From: Pelobacter sp.
Lineage (GTDB): Bacteria > Desulfobacterota > Desulfuromonadia > Geobacterales > Pseudopelobacteraceae
NCBI GenBank assembly: GCA_030824515.1
Contig: JAVBXN010000052.1
Location: forward strand, 23,499 to 87,498
Reading direction: 5' to 3'
DNA: 64,000 nucleotides
A program made the position numbers and the translations under genes. How positions within the stretch are numbered: the stretch's first letter is position 1; each line of letters begins with the position of its first letter. This document shows positions 29,182 to 39,631 of this stretch, in pieces. The notes under the pieces are model-generated. The model ran no database searches. It was not told where the DNA came from and saw only the letters and a program-made list of their open reading frames with translations.

Positions 29182-30090
29182 ATGATTCAGATATCCGCTG
29201 AGAAACTGTTGGACAGCATGTTTGACGGTGTATATTTTGTTGATCTCAACAGGCGTATTACCTACTGGAACAACGCGGCTGAACGTATTACCGGCTACAA
29301 CAGGTCGGAAACCATCGGAAAATGCTGTTCTGACAACCTGCTGAGACATATAGACACGAATGGGCGAGCGCTGTGCCTGGAAGGCTGTCCGCTAATGTCC
29401 ACGATGCAGGACGGCAAGACACGCGAGTCAAGCGTGTACCTGCACCATGCCTTTGGCCATCGTGTCCCGGTTTCCGTCAGAACATCACCGGTGCGCGATG
29501 ACAATGGCCAAATCCTGGGGGCGGTGGAGATATTCAGCGACAATTCCAGCTCGCTGCAGATATTGCACGAATATGAACAGCTGAAACAGGACGCTTACCT
29601 GGATCAGCTCACCGCTGTCGGCAATCGCAGATACGGAGAGATGACCCTTTCCACACGAATCTACGACCTGCAGACCCATGACATTCCATTTGGCGTTTTG
29701 TTCATCGACATCGATCATTTCAAAAATTTCAACGATCAATACGGCCATAAGACAGGAGATGATGTGCTGGTAATGGTGGCCAAGTCCATTTCGTTTTCGT
29801 TAAGAAAAATGGATTCGGTCGCAAGGTGGGGTGGCGAAGAGTTTATCGTCATACTTCCCGGTGCAAGCCAGGTAATAGTCAAATCCGTATCGGAACGCAT
29901 ACGCATCCTGATTGAAAACAGCTTTATCATGGCAGGAGAAGACAAACTGAATGTCACGGTTTCCATCGGAGCGACCATGTCCATACAAGGTGAAACAGTT
30001 GAAACCATAATTGATCGCGCGGACAGGCACATGTACCTGAGCAAGAATAGAGGTCGCAACCGGGTTACGGAAGACGAGGATAATGAGTGA
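29182..30090 (+). CDS. PAS-GGDEF diguanylate cyclase
   Basis: A 302-residue soluble protein. PAS about 5-125 (FDGVYFVDLNRRITYWNNAA, with cysteines at CCSDNLLRH and the CLEGCPL stretch), then GGDEF about 135-300 with active GGEEF and I-site RKMD five residues before it. The C-x3-C cysteines in the PAS domain are worth noting for metal or redox binding. The start at 29182 has a GAGG ribosome site. Its stop overlaps the next kinase gene by 8 bases, suggesting co-expression and a shared signal. Predicted c-di-GMP synthesis with product inhibition. Confidence 0.92.
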   Translation: MIQISAEKLLDSMFDGVYFVDLNRRITYWNNAAERITGYNRSETIGKCCSDNLLRHIDTNGRALCLEGCPLMSTMQDGKTRESSVYLHHAFGHRVPVSVRTSPVRDDNGQILGAVEIFSDNSSSLQILHEYEQLKQDAYLDQLTAVGNRRYGEMTLSTRIYDLQTHDIPFGVLFIDIDHFKNFNDQYGHKTGDDVLVMVAKSISFSLRKMDSVARWGGEEFIVILPGASQVIVKSVSERIRILIENSFIMAGEDKLNVTVSIGATMSIQGETVETIIDRADRHMYLSKNRGRNRVTEDEDNE

Positions 30091-33000
30091 CCTGAGCAAG
30101 GACATACCGTTGCCGGGGCATGAGTCACAGCTTACAAAACCGGCATCTCCCCTGAAGCGACTGGTTCTCGGACTGGTTCTGATTACTATCGTCGTCGGAG
30201 CACTGGGGATGTTTCAGCTGTTGCATACACGGGATCAGGCTTTGCGACAAGCCGAATCCAATAGCAAGGTACTGGCTGATATTCTGCAGCAGACAATCGG
30301 AGCAATTTTTCAAAAAACCGATCTTACGATCAGGCATGTCGCGGATGAGGTTGTGCGCCAGTCTAGCGCCGACGGAATCCAGCCGGGTGTTCTGGATAAA
30401 TTCATAGAGCGCAACTTCAAACTGATGCCAGAGCTTGATAGCCTGCGCATCACCAATGCTCAAGGTCTGGTGACTCTCGGAAGCGGACTCCTGCCCACTG
30501 TGCCGGTCAGCATAAGCGATCGTGACTATTTCATCTACCTGCGCGATCATGCCGATGCCGGGATGGTCATCTCGAAACCGATAATCGGCAAGATCAGTAA
30601 AAAACGGGTCATCACCTGCGCACGTAGAATCACCCTGGCAGACGACAGCTTTGGTGGTATAGCATTTGCGGTGCTTCCGCTGCACCGGTTCAACGACCTC
30701 TTCAAGACGGTTCCGGTCGGAGCCCATGGCTCCATAAGCCTTCGCCGGGACGATCTCACACTTATTATCCGCAATTCACCGACACATAATGAAATCAATG
30801 AACAGGCCAACGGTTTCACACGCATTTCGGAAACATGGCGGACGCTTCTCGATCGGGGGAAAGTACAGAGCGGTTCCTATACTTCAGACAGCGTCACTGA
30901 CGGAATCAACCGCATCCATTCATACAGCCGGATAGCCCCCTACCCTTTATATGTCAACGTCGGCCTTGCGCTGGATGACATCCTGACGGAATCACGCCAG
31001 GAACTGATCGTGGTGGCAAGCCTCTTCGGAATTTTTCTGTGCATGTCGATTTTGCTGGCATGGCAGGTATATCGTAACTGGCAGAAGACCATCGCGGCTG
31101 AAAACGAACTTAAACGTAATGTTGAACGCTTGGAACTTATGCAGGAGGTTAGCCAGTATCATGCGGTGAATGTTCAGGATCTGCTCGATTTTGCTCTTGG
31201 CAAAGTGGTTGCGCTGACCGAAAGCAGTATCGGTTACATCTATCATTACAACGAGACGGACCAGTTGTTCGTTCTGAACACCTGGTCAAAGGAAGTCATG
31301 GCGGCTTGCAAGGTTGCCGAACCGCAGTCGGTCTATCAACTGGACAAGACCGGTCTCTGGGGTGAAGTGGTTAGACAGAGGCGGGCAATCATGGTCAATG
31401 ACTATCCCGCACCGTCGAAACTGAACAGGGGATACCCGGAAGGTCATGTGCCTCTTTCACGCTTCCTGAGCATCCCGGTGTTCGACAACGACAATATTGT
31501 AGCCGTGGTTGGCGTGGCCAACAAGACGCTACCCTATGATCAATCCGACGTGCTCCAGTTGACTCTGATGATGGAAGGGCTCTGGAAGATTGCGACCCGG
31601 CTCAAGCTGGAAGAGCAGATCTCACACGCCGGCCATGAATGGCAGAGCACCTTTGACGCAATCAGCGACAGCATCTCTTTGATCGATGCCGACCAGCGGG
31701 TCCTGCGCTGCAACCTGGCCACAAGTAATCTTCTGGGCCGAAATTTTGCCGGGATCATAAATCAACCCTGCTGGAAACTGTTTCACGGTACCGATGCTCC
31801 AATCGCCGACTGCCCGATGAATAAAGCGAAACTTTCACTTCATTCGGAATCTTCGACTATCCGACACGATGAACGCTGGCTTGAAGTTTCCGTAGATCCC
31901 ATCGTTTCAGAGAATGGATTGCTGACAGGAGCGGTGCACATCGTTCGTGATGTCACGGAACGAAAACGCCTTGAGAATGCGTTGTTTCAGGAAAAAGCAC
32001 TGTACAAGGACCTAGTTGACACACAACCGACGGGTATGTACCGGCTGCGTGTCAGTCCATTGTCGGGCGCCGACTCCAGTTGGCGGGATTCGGTCGATTC
32101 CAATTACTCAGTTGATATGGTAAGCGACCGTTTCGGCGAAATTTTGGGGATTGACGCCCGGTTGTTCAAGGAGAACCCCGGTATCGTGCCTGACATGGTT
32201 TATCCGGAAGACCGGGCTGATTTTATAGAGAATAACGTGCATGCGCTTGCCAATCGCACTCCTTTCAAATGGGAAGGGCGCTTCAACAAGGGTCAGAGCG
32301 TAACCTGGATCCGCTTTGAATCTGTGCCGCGAACTCTCGGAAACGAAGAGGTTCTCTGGACAGGTGTGGTATCCGATATCACCGATTACAAGCTGGCCGA
32401 AAATTCACTTCGCGAGATGCAGGCCCAGCTGATGCAACAGGACAAGCTGGCCACCATAGGCCAGTTGGCAGCCGGAGTCGCGCATGAAATCAATAACCCG
32501 ATGGGGTTTGTCGGCAGCAACATGATTACGCTCGGAAAGTACATTGAAAAATATAATCGCTATATCGAAGAGCTGGAGCGTGAACTGTGCGACTCTTCGA
32601 ACGGTGTACTGCCGGAACAGGCGCGAACTCTACGCGGATCGCTCAAGCTGGACTATGTGATCCATGACATCAGTGTGCTTATCGATGAGAGCAACGAGGG
32701 TATCGAGCGTGTCAAGCGCATCGTCCAGGACTTGCGGATATTCTCCCGCGCCGACTCGGCCGCGATCGGTGTGGCCAATCTGAATAGTTGCATGGACAGC
32801 ACCATCAATATCGTCATCAACGAGATCAAATATGCGGCTGAGCTGAAACGCGAATACGGCGAACTGCCCAAGGTGTCCTGCAATGTTCAGCAAATCAACC
32901 AGGTTTTCATGAACCTGCTGATCAACGCTACCCATGCCATCCAGTCCAAGGGTGAAGAAACAGGAGAAATCGTGGTTCGCACCTGGTGCGATGACAGCAA

Positions 33001-33244
33001 TGCTTTCATATCCGTATCCGACACCGGCTGCGGCATAGCCCCGGAAAATTACAACAAGATCTTCGACGCTTTTTTCACCACCAAGGAAGTCGGCAAAGGG
33101 ACCGGACTGGGGCTTTCCATCTCGGCCGAGATAGTCCGTAAGCATGGTGGTGAAATTCTGGTCGCCAGTGAAGTCGGAGCCGGATCGACCTTCACCGTCC
33201 GGCTGCCGTTGAGACCTCCTCAGTCTGGAACTGATTCGCAATAG
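30083..33244 (+). CDS. Cache-GAF-PAS-PAS sensor histidine kinase
   Basis: A 1053-residue membrane kinase. Transmembrane helix about 27-46, a periplasmic Cache-type sensor (about 50-300; DRDYFIYLRDH is a typical dCache block), helix about 305-328, GAF (about 350-500, ESSIGYIYHYNETDQ), two PAS domains (about 515-630 and 640-775), HisKA with H801 in [12 protein letters not shown], and HATPase ([18 protein letters not shown]). The GAF resembles that of the 15282 kinase, and the transmitter that of the 25941 kinase, so it looks like a mosaic of paralogues. The ATG overlaps the GGDEF gene. No dedicated regulator follows; a TonB receptor gene does. Confidence 0.92.
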   Translation: MSDLSKDIPLPGHESQLTKPASPLKRLVLGLVLITIVVGALGMFQLLHTRDQALRQAESNSKVLADILQQTIGAIFQKTDLTIRHVADEVVRQSSADGIQPGVLDKFIERNFKLMPELDSLRITNAQGLVTLGSGLLPTVPVSISDRDYFIYLRDHADAGMVISKPIIGKISKKRVITCARRITLADDSFGGIAFAVLPLHRFNDLFKTVPVGAHGSISLRRDDLTLIIRNSPTHNEINEQANGFTRISETWRTLLDRGKVQSGSYTSDSVTDGINRIHSYSRIAPYPLYVNVGLALDDILTESRQELIVVASLFGIFLCMSILLAWQVYRNWQKTIAAENELKRNVERLELMQEVSQYHAVNVQDLLDFALGKVVALTESSIGYIYHYNETDQLFVLNTWSKEVMAACKVAEPQSVYQLDKTGLWGEVVRQRRAIMVNDYPAPSKLNRGYPEGHVPLSRFLSIPVFDNDNIVAVVGVANKTLPYDQSDVLQLTLMMEGLWKIATRLKLEEQISHAGHEWQSTFDAISDSISLIDADQRVLRCNLATSNLLGRNFAGIINQPCWKLFHGTDAPIADCPMNKAKLSLHSESSTIRHDERWLEVSVDPIVSENGLLTGAVHIVRDVTERKRLENALFQEKALYKDLVDTQPTGMYRLRVSPLSGADSSWRDSVDSNYSVDMVSDRFGEILGIDARLFKENPGIVPDMVYPEDRADFIENNVHALANRTPFKWEGRFNKGQSVTWIRFESVPRTLGNEEVLWTGVVSDITDYKLAENSLREMQAQLMQQDKLATIGQLAAGVAHEINNPMGFVGSNMITLGKYIEKYNRYIEELERELCDSSNGVLPEQARTLRGSLKLDYVIHDISVLIDESNEGIERVKRIVQDLRIFSRADSAAIGVANLNSCMDSTINIVINEIKYAAELKREYGELPKVSCNVQQINQVFMNLLINATHAIQSKGEETGEIVVRTWCDDSNAFISVSDTGCGIAPENYNKIFDAFFTTKEVGKGTGLGLSISAEIVRKHGGEILVASEVGAGSTFTVRLPLRPPQSGTDSQ

Positions 33245-33286
33245 GCAACAAGAGACTCCCCCATCCTGCTCAAGAAAGGGATTTCC

Positions 33287-35323
33287 ATGTATTTGAAAAC
33301 GTCCGGAACGGCAGTGTGCCTTGTTACGTTTTTTTACGCATGCGGAGCTGCCCGGGCACTGGATCGAAACATCTACGATCTGAGCCTGGACAAACTGTCC
33401 GACCTGGTGATCACCGATACCAAGATTGGCCAGTCCCAGGAGACTGTGACACAAAAAGTGGAGCTGTATTATCCGGAAGAATTCGATCAACAGACCAACA
33501 GCAACGGAAATATAGCCGAGCTGCTCAAATACAGCTCCGGACAGTTTGTAAATCCCCTCTCCCGCAACGATGCCAACTGGGGCTCATTCGGCGGCCTGGG
33601 GCCGAAGTATAACGGCTATCTTCTGGATGGCCTGCCGATTGATTCCTTTGCCGACGCCATGAGCCTTGATCCCTGGGCCTTCGGTCAGGTTGAGATTCAT
33701 AAGGGGCCGGCCTCGGTCATGTATTCCAACTACCTGACCATGGATTTTGCCGGCAACGAAACCCCGCTGGCCGGCATTACCAACTTCATACTCAAGGACA
33801 AAATTGATTCTCCCGCCACCCGAGCCATGGTGGGAGGGGGAAGTTACAACACCCTTACCGGGCGCCTGTACCACCAGGACAGAAAAGAAAATCTCAACTA
33901 TTTCATCGGCGCAAGCTATGAGCAATCCGACTACACCAACTACGGCACAACCAACTCCTGGCTTAACATCATCAATAACCCCGAGTACCAAAAAACCAAG
34001 CTGTATGCGAAACTTACCTATCTTTTTGACCGCGATGACCACAAGCTGTCACTCTTTGCTCACCATACCCAACACAGCGGGGATGCCGGCCGGCCCAATC
34101 GCGATTTCATCCACAAATACGACACCATCAACGCCTCCTACTCCAATCAGTTTACCCGCTCAGTCAACCTTCAGCTGAAAAGCGGCTATCGCAACTATGA
34201 CCGCCGCTGGGCAGAAGACAATTTTCCGGCGGATCTCGGACTGCGCGAGCATGACGGAGTGGAACAGAGCATCTTTCCGTCCGACCTGACCATCAACTTC
34301 AGCCATGCCGGTAGCAGTATGTTGACGTTCGGAGCCGATTCCCAGGTTGCAACATACAAGACTTTTGCAGAGATTGACGGCATCAGGAAGACCGGAACTG
34401 AAGTAAGCGCCTACTCTACCGGCCTTTTCCTGCAGGAGAAATATGTGCTGGACAAATGGGTATTCAGGGTCGGAGGCCGTTTCAATTACACGAACCACTC
34501 CTATGATCAATTTAACGGTGTTTCACCGACAAAGCGTGGTAATTCATGGGATTCGTTCCTTTGGAGCACCGGTCTCCGTTACAACGTAACACCCGGAATG
34601 GCACTCTACGGAAATGCCGCCTCGAGTTTTGTGGCTCCTTCGGCAAAGCAACTTGGCGGAACCCTGAGCGCCGCCAGCGCCGGAGTAATCGGCCAGAACG
34701 GACAGCTGCCAAGCCTTGACCTGAAACCGGAAAAAGGGATCGGAACTGATATCGGGCTGGATCTGCGTCCGCTGGATACGATGATCATCGGCATCAGGGG
34801 ATTTTTCAATCAGGTCGATGACGCAATCGTGGAAAATGTGATCAGCACTACCCCGTCCCAGAGCAGGTCAATGAATGCCGGAAATGCACTTTCCTATGGT
34901 TTTGAACTGAACATTGATCACAAGTTTGCCGAAGCGATACGTTGGTTTGCAAATCTGACCTACACGGCCAGCAGGGTTGAAAACCCGCTGGACAGCGACC
35001 AGAACAACGCCGACATACCTTTTGTTCCCGATTACATTGCCAATGTGGGTATAACCGCACGGCTGCCGCTGGATGTTTCAATATCCCCATATCTGCATCT
35101 GGTGGGTGACTATTACGACAGCACATCCTTGAGCAATCGCAGAAAATTCGGGTCGTATCAGCTGTTGAACATCAGGGCTCAAAAAAAGGTCTTCAAAAAC
35201 GCAGACTACACGCTGAATGCCACGGTTGATCTGAACAACCTGTTCGATCAGCGTTATGAGATGCCCTGGCAGTTCAGGGACCCCGGTTTTAACGCCTTCG
35301 GCAGTCTGGAGCTGACGTTTTGA
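33287..35323 (+). CDS. TonB-dependent outer-membrane receptor
   Basis: A 678-residue beta-barrel receptor. Signal peptide at 1-25 (VCLVTFFYACGAARA), plug domain about 60-190 (YLLDGLPIDSF, QVEIHKGPASVMY), then barrel strands to a C-terminal aromatic-ending strand (FGSLELTF), the usual outer-membrane insertion signal. Ligand is unknown; there is no siderophore or cobalamin gene nearby. Its stop overlaps the YfiR-like gene by four bases (TTGA), tying it to a signalling rather than an uptake operon. No ExbB/ExbD/TonB genes in the window. Confidence 0.92.
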   Translation: MYLKTSGTAVCLVTFFYACGAARALDRNIYDLSLDKLSDLVITDTKIGQSQETVTQKVELYYPEEFDQQTNSNGNIAELLKYSSGQFVNPLSRNDANWGSFGGLGPKYNGYLLDGLPIDSFADAMSLDPWAFGQVEIHKGPASVMYSNYLTMDFAGNETPLAGITNFILKDKIDSPATRAMVGGGSYNTLTGRLYHQDRKENLNYFIGASYEQSDYTNYGTTNSWLNIINNPEYQKTKLYAKLTYLFDRDDHKLSLFAHHTQHSGDAGRPNRDFIHKYDTINASYSNQFTRSVNLQLKSGYRNYDRRWAEDNFPADLGLREHDGVEQSIFPSDLTINFSHAGSSMLTFGADSQVATYKTFAEIDGIRKTGTEVSAYSTGLFLQEKYVLDKWVFRVGGRFNYTNHSYDQFNGVSPTKRGNSWDSFLWSTGLRYNVTPGMALYGNAASSFVAPSAKQLGGTLSAASAGVIGQNGQLPSLDLKPEKGIGTDIGLDLRPLDTMIIGIRGFFNQVDDAIVENVISTTPSQSRSMNAGNALSYGFELNIDHKFAEAIRWFANLTYTASRVENPLDSDQNNADIPFVPDYIANVGITARLPLDVSISPYLHLVGDYYDSTSLSNRRKFGSYQLLNIRAQKKVFKNADYTLNATVDLNNLFDQRYEMPWQFRDPGFNAFGSLELTF

Positions 35324-35883
35324 AGAGGATCCTCACGGCAACAGCCTCGATCAGGTTGACAGTAATCAGGACGGCTTTTATGCTCTTGGCCGTCTGCTCT
35401 GCTCTGGCAATCCATCAGGTACGACCGGCCCGGGCCGGCGACCTGGAAACCAAGGTAAAAGTTGCCTATATCTACAATTTCACCAAATTTATCGAGTGGC
35501 CCGATGACGACAGCGAACCGATCAGGATCTGCGTGATCGGGAACGACCCGATACGCACCATGCTGGGAGAACTCTCCAACCGTGAAGTCAAGGGGCGACC
35601 GCTCATGATCATGCGGGTGAAAGACCCGAGCTCGATGCCTTCCTGCCACCTGCTGTTCATCAGCCGCTCCGAGGAGTCCCAGGTTCCCAATATTCTGCAG
35701 CGTCTTCAGGGCACAAGGGTTCTGACGGTCAGCGACATCCCCCAGTTTGCAAAACGGGGAGGCATGATCAGCTTTACTACTGAAAAGGAGCGGGTCAAAA
35801 TCGAGATAAACCAGCGGACTGTTCGCCAGGCCGGCCTGAAGGTAAGCGCCAAGCTGCTGGAAATAGCGAGGATTGTTCAATGA
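35320..35883 (+). CDS. YfiR-family periplasmic protein (DUF4154)
   Basis: A 187-residue secreted protein. The TTG at 35320 overlaps the receptor's TGA and gives a basic n-region, hydrophobic [12 protein letters not shown] and cleavage near RARA-G. The mature part shows the YfiR/DUF4154 pattern: [16 protein letters not shown] at the start, [18 protein letters not shown], and the ending [19 protein letters not shown]. In Pseudomonas, YfiR represses the CHASE8-bearing cyclase YfiN from the periplasm. Here the following gene encodes a CHASE8-like kinase, so a repressor-sensor pair is inferred. Met21 (35380) is a weaker alternative start. Confidence 0.88.
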   Translation: MKRILTATASIRLTVIRTAFMLLAVCSALAIHQVRPARAGDLETKVKVAYIYNFTKFIEWPDDDSEPIRICVIGNDPIRTMLGELSNREVKGRPLMIMRVKDPSSMPSCHLLFISRSEESQVPNILQRLQGTRVLTVSDIPQFAKRGGMISFTTEKERVKIEINQRTVRQAGLKVSAKLLEIARIVQ

Positions 35884-37391
35884 AAGGACAACTGTTCAAT
35901 CTTACGGCTATAAAAAAACTGCCGATCAAAAAGAAGCTGGTGGTTATCTCGATGGCAGCAACGATCATCGGCCTGCTGGTGGCCGGCACCGCCTTCACTG
36001 TGTTTGATCGCTACCGGGTCAAACAGAACATGGTGCAGGATCTTTCGGCGCTGTCGATGCTAATCGCGGAAAGAACAAATGCCGCGCTGCTGTTCGACGA
36101 CCCGGATCTTGCCAGGGAAAACCTTGCATCACTGCGGGTCAAACCATCGGTCACCGGCGCCCGCATCTACACGGAAAACGGTTCCGTTTTTGCAACCTAT
36201 AAGGCGACTGGCAAAGAGACAGAGACGTTTCCCACGCCTGTGTATGAAAAACTGCATCGATTTGAACCCCGGCGCCTGGTTGTCTTCGAGCCGATGATTT
36301 TTGAAGGTAAGCTGATCGGCACCGTATGTGTGCAAGCCAGCCTCACGGAACTTGACACGGTCTGGAAGAACTATCTTGTATCAACTGTCCTGATCATGCT
36401 GGGTTCATGCCTGGCAGCATTCATACTGTCATCGCGGCTACAGCAGATCGTATCGACACCGATTACAAACCTTACAAATACGGCCCAGCAGATCGGCGAA
36501 CAGAAAGATTATTCAGTACGGGCGGACCAGGAGAGCGATGACGATATCGGGGTGCTCGTCAAGGCCTTCAACGCGATGCTGGAAACCATAGAATTCCAGA
36601 ATGCCGAGCTTATCGATAACAACCGGCGCCTGGAGCAACGCGTTGCCGAAAGAACTCTGGAACTTCAGGAAGCCAAGGAGCGTGCTGAAACAGCCGACCA
36701 GCTCAAATCGGCCTTTCTGGCCACCATGTCCCATGAACTGCGTACGCCGCTCAACTCGATCATTGGTTTTACCGGCATCCTGCTGCAGGGCCTGGGGGGG
36801 ACGATCAACGAAGAGCAGGCCAAGCAGCTCGGCATGGTTCGCAAAAGCGCCAATCACCTGCTTTCCCTGATCAGCGATATTCTTGATATCTCCAAGATCG
36901 AGGCCGGACAGTTGAAAGTGTCAATGGAGCCGTTCAACCTGCAGGAGTCGATCGCCAAGGTAGTGCAGAGCGTGCGCCCGCTGGCCGAACAAAAAGGGCT
37001 GGACCTGACCGTCGAGGTGGCATCCGACGTGGGAACGATTACAAGCGATGTTCGCCGGATGGAACAGGTCCTCCTCAACCTGCTCAGCAATGCGGTGAAG
37101 TTCACGGATCAAGGCAGCATCTCGGTTCGCTGCGCTCGTGAAGCGGAGTATTATGTAACCACGGTAACCGACACCGGCATCGGCATCAAGGAAGGCGATC
37201 TTGCCCGACTGTTCAAACCGTTCCAACAGGTTGACACCGGCCTGAGCCGAAAATACGAAGGCACCGGACTGGGGCTCTCGATCTGCAAGAAACTGGTGGA
37301 GTTGATGGGCGGCAGCATTCAGGCCGAAAGCAGCCCCGGCAGAGGCAGCATATTCTGTTTTTCACTTCCGGTATCCGGGAAAGCGGCATGA
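35880..37391 (+). CDS. CHASE8-HAMP sensor histidine kinase
   Basis: A 503-residue membrane kinase. Transmembrane helices about 22-43 and 160-182 flank a periplasmic domain (about 45-158) resembling the CHASE8 sensor of Yfi[20 protein letters not shown] followed by [16 protein letters not shown]. Then HAMP (about 185-240), coiled coil, HisKA with H285 in [11 protein letters not shown], and HATPase ([21 protein letters not shown]). Start overlaps the YfiR-like stop as ATGA, and its stop overlaps the next kinase as ATGA. In YfiN the same input drives a GGDEF output; here the output is a kinase. The transmitter is nearly duplicated in the next gene. Confidence 0.92.
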   Translation: MKGQLFNLTAIKKLPIKKKLVVISMAATIIGLLVAGTAFTVFDRYRVKQNMVQDLSALSMLIAERTNAALLFDDPDLARENLASLRVKPSVTGARIYTENGSVFATYKATGKETETFPTPVYEKLHRFEPRRLVVFEPMIFEGKLIGTVCVQASLTELDTVWKNYLVSTVLIMLGSCLAAFILSSRLQQIVSTPITNLTNTAQQIGEQKDYSVRADQESDDDIGVLVKAFNAMLETIEFQNAELIDNNRRLEQRVAERTLELQEAKERAETADQLKSAFLATMSHELRTPLNSIIGFTGILLQGLGGTINEEQAKQLGMVRKSANHLLSLISDILDISKIEAGQLKVSMEPFNLQESIAKVVQSVRPLAEQKGLDLTVEVASDVGTITSDVRRMEQVLLNLLSNAVKFTDQGSISVRCAREAEYYVTTVTDTGIGIKEGDLARLFKPFQQVDTGLSRKYEGTGLGLSICKKLVELMGGSIQAESSPGRGSIFCFSLPVSGKAA

Positions 37392-39208
37392 ATTCTTTAA
37401 TTGTAAATATTCAAAAGAAATATTTTCAGAATATTGCTGTTGCATGTTATTCAGCTCTGTTCGCCTTATTGACTTTTTCATGCTTTGCTGAAACCCGCCC
37501 TGCAAACGCCGATGCCCGGACCGTATCAGTTGGAGTCTATCAAAATGCACCTAAGGTGTTCACCGACGAATTCGGCAAACCCTCCGGCATCTTCATTGAA
37601 ATCATCGAGCACATAGCTAAAATCGAAGGTTGGAATCTGCGGTATGTATCCGGCACCTGGGCGGAGGGATTGGATCGCTTGGTGAAAGGTGAAATTGATC
37701 TCATGCCGGATGTGGCTTACACATCGGATCGTGAGAAGACTTATTCCTTTCACAAGATTCCGGTTATGTCAGTCTGGTCCCAGGTATACGCCCCAAGAGG
37801 CAGTGGGATACAGTCTATCCTGGACCTGAACGGGAAACGTATTGCCGCAATGGAAAATACAATTCAACTCGAAACCTTTACAAGGCTCACTAACAGCTTT
37901 GGGTTAAAAATCACCCTAATCCCCGTGCCGGATTACAAAACCGAGTTCGAGATGATCGCTGCCGGAAAGGCAGACGCCGGACTCACCAACCGGTTGTACG
38001 GGTTGATGCACGCCAGAAAATCGGGACTTGAAGATACTCCTGTCATGTTCGATCCGGCCCCATTCTTTTTTGCAGCTGCAAAGAACGCATCCGGACAACT
38101 ACCGGAGATCATCGACCGTCATCTTTCGGAACTGAAAAAAGATCCTAAATCCGCATACTATGCGGCGATGAAACGATGGACATCCGAAGATGTGCAATTC
38201 AAAATACCGGCATGGCTTCAGATTTCCGGTATTGTTCTGGGTATTGCTTTATTCATCAGCCTGGTGGGAGGAGGAGTTTTGAAGCACCAGGTCAATGCAC
38301 GTACCAGAGAGCTGAAACTGATTAATCAGGAGATGGAACAGCGTATCGATGAGCGAACACTTACGCTGAAGGAAACAAACCTGAAATTGCACGCTGCGCT
38401 GGAAGACCTCGCCGTCGCCAAGGAGCGCGCCGAGGCTGCAGACCAGATTAAATCAGCATTCCTCGCAACCATGTCCCATGAACTGCGCACGCCGCTCAAC
38501 TCGATCATCGGCTTTACCGGTATTTTAATTCAACAACTGGGTGGACCGATCAATGAGGAACAATCAAAACAGCTGGGCATGGTGCGCAACAGCGCAAATC
38601 ACCTGCTTTCACTGATAAGCGATATTCTGGACTTATCCAAGATCGAAGCGGGGCAACTCTCCCTGATCTCTGAACCATTCGAGCTCAAGAAGTCCATTCT
38701 CAGAGTTGTCCAGAGTGTGCGCCCCCTGGCCGAGAAAAAGGGTCTCGACCTTACACTCGAAGTAGCTGATGATATTGGCACTGCCTGTGTTGATGAGCGC
38801 CGGATGGAGCAGGTCTTACTCAACCTTCTCAGTAATGCGGTCAAATTTACGGAGCAGGGAGGTATTCGCGTCAGCTGTGTATGTGAAGAAAAAAACTACC
38901 TGATCTGTGTAACCGACACCGGCATCGGCATAAAAGATGTTGATCTGGAACGTTTGTTCATGCCTTTTCATCAAATTGACACCGGACTTAGCCGCAAGTA
39001 CGAAGGCACCGGCCTGGGCCTCTCCATCTGCAAGAAACTAGTTGAATTAATGGGGGGCAAGGTTGGAGTCAAGAGCGAATACGGCAAGGGAAGCACTTTC
39101 TGGTTCACCGTCAGAGGTGACATAGGTGATGAACATGAGTATTTTCAGGAGTCGCCGATGCATCAATATGGCAAGCAGAAAAACCAATCAGATCCGGGAT
39201 CGCAATAA
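37388..39208 (+). CDS. Sensor histidine kinase with periplasmic solute-binding-protein domain
   Basis: A 606-residue kinase. Signal/anchor at the N-terminus, then a periplasmic type-2 solute-binding fold (SBP_bac_3, about 40-270: [39 protein letters not shown]), a transmembrane helix about 278-300, coiled coil, HisKA with H364 in [11 protein letters not shown], and HATPase ([11 protein letters not shown]). Such inputs bind amino acids or similar small ligands (BvgS/EvgS-type). Overlaps the preceding kinase as ATGA. The transmitter from AKERAE onward is almost the same as in the upstream gene while the sensors are unrelated, indicating duplication with sensor exchange. Confidence 0.93.
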   Translation: MNSLIVNIQKKYFQNIAVACYSALFALLTFSCFAETRPANADARTVSVGVYQNAPKVFTDEFGKPSGIFIEIIEHIAKIEGWNLRYVSGTWAEGLDRLVKGEIDLMPDVAYTSDREKTYSFHKIPVMSVWSQVYAPRGSGIQSILDLNGKRIAAMENTIQLETFTRLTNSFGLKITLIPVPDYKTEFEMIAAGKADAGLTNRLYGLMHARKSGLEDTPVMFDPAPFFFAAAKNASGQLPEIIDRHLSELKKDPKSAYYAAMKRWTSEDVQFKIPAWLQISGIVLGIALFISLVGGGVLKHQVNARTRELKLINQEMEQRIDERTLTLKETNLKLHAALEDLAVAKERAEAADQIKSAFLATMSHELRTPLNSIIGFTGILIQQLGGPINEEQSKQLGMVRNSANHLLSLISDILDLSKIEAGQLSLISEPFELKKSILRVVQSVRPLAEKKGLDLTLEVADDIGTACVDERRMEQVLLNLLSNAVKFTEQGGIRVSCVCEEKNYLICVTDTGIGIKDVDLERLFMPFHQIDTGLSRKYEGTGLGLSICKKLVELMGGKVGVKSEYGKGSTFWFTVRGDIGDEHEYFQESPMHQYGKQKNQSDPGSQ

Positions 39209-39242
39209 TAATCATAACCATTCCACCTGAAAGGAATCCGGC

Positions 39243-39620
39243 ATGAAAAAAAAGATATTGTATATAGAGGATAACGAGCAGAACCTCTATCTGGTTACCT
39301 TCATCCTGGAGAAGCACGGTTACCAGGTTTTTGCCGCGATGGATGGCCAGCAGGGAATCGACAGCGCTGCCACGGTAAATCCAGACCTGATCCTGCTTGA
39401 TATCCAGCTGCCACTCATGGATGGCTATGCCGTCGCCAGACAGCTCCGCACCAACCCTGACCTTGCCGACATTCCGATTGTGGCGGTCACCTCCTACGCT
39501 ATGGCGGGAGACAGGGAAAAGGCTATCGCGGCGGGATGCAACGGCTATATCGAAAAACCGATCAACCCAGACACCTTCATGCAGCAGGTCGAGCAGCACC
39601 TGCCCTGCCGGGAAGAGTAA
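39243..39620 (+). CDS. Single-domain response regulator (DivK/CheY-like)
   Basis: A 125-residue receiver only. Acidic pair ED (YIEDNEQNL), phosphoacceptor D53 (LLDIQLPLMDG), conserved T/S (AVTSYAM) and K (EKPINPDTF). The pattern is DivK-like, the sort that takes phosphate from nearby kinases without a DNA-binding output. Encoded 34 bp after the SBP-kinase and 11 bp before the hybrid kinase, so it is a natural shuttle between them. Confidence 0.94.
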   Translation: MKKKILYIEDNEQNLYLVTFILEKHGYQVFAAMDGQQGIDSAATVNPDLILLDIQLPLMDGYAVARQLRTNPDLADIPIVAVTSYAMAGDREKAIAAGCNGYIEKPINPDTFMQQVEQHLPCREE

Positions 39621-39631
39621 GGACAAAAACC

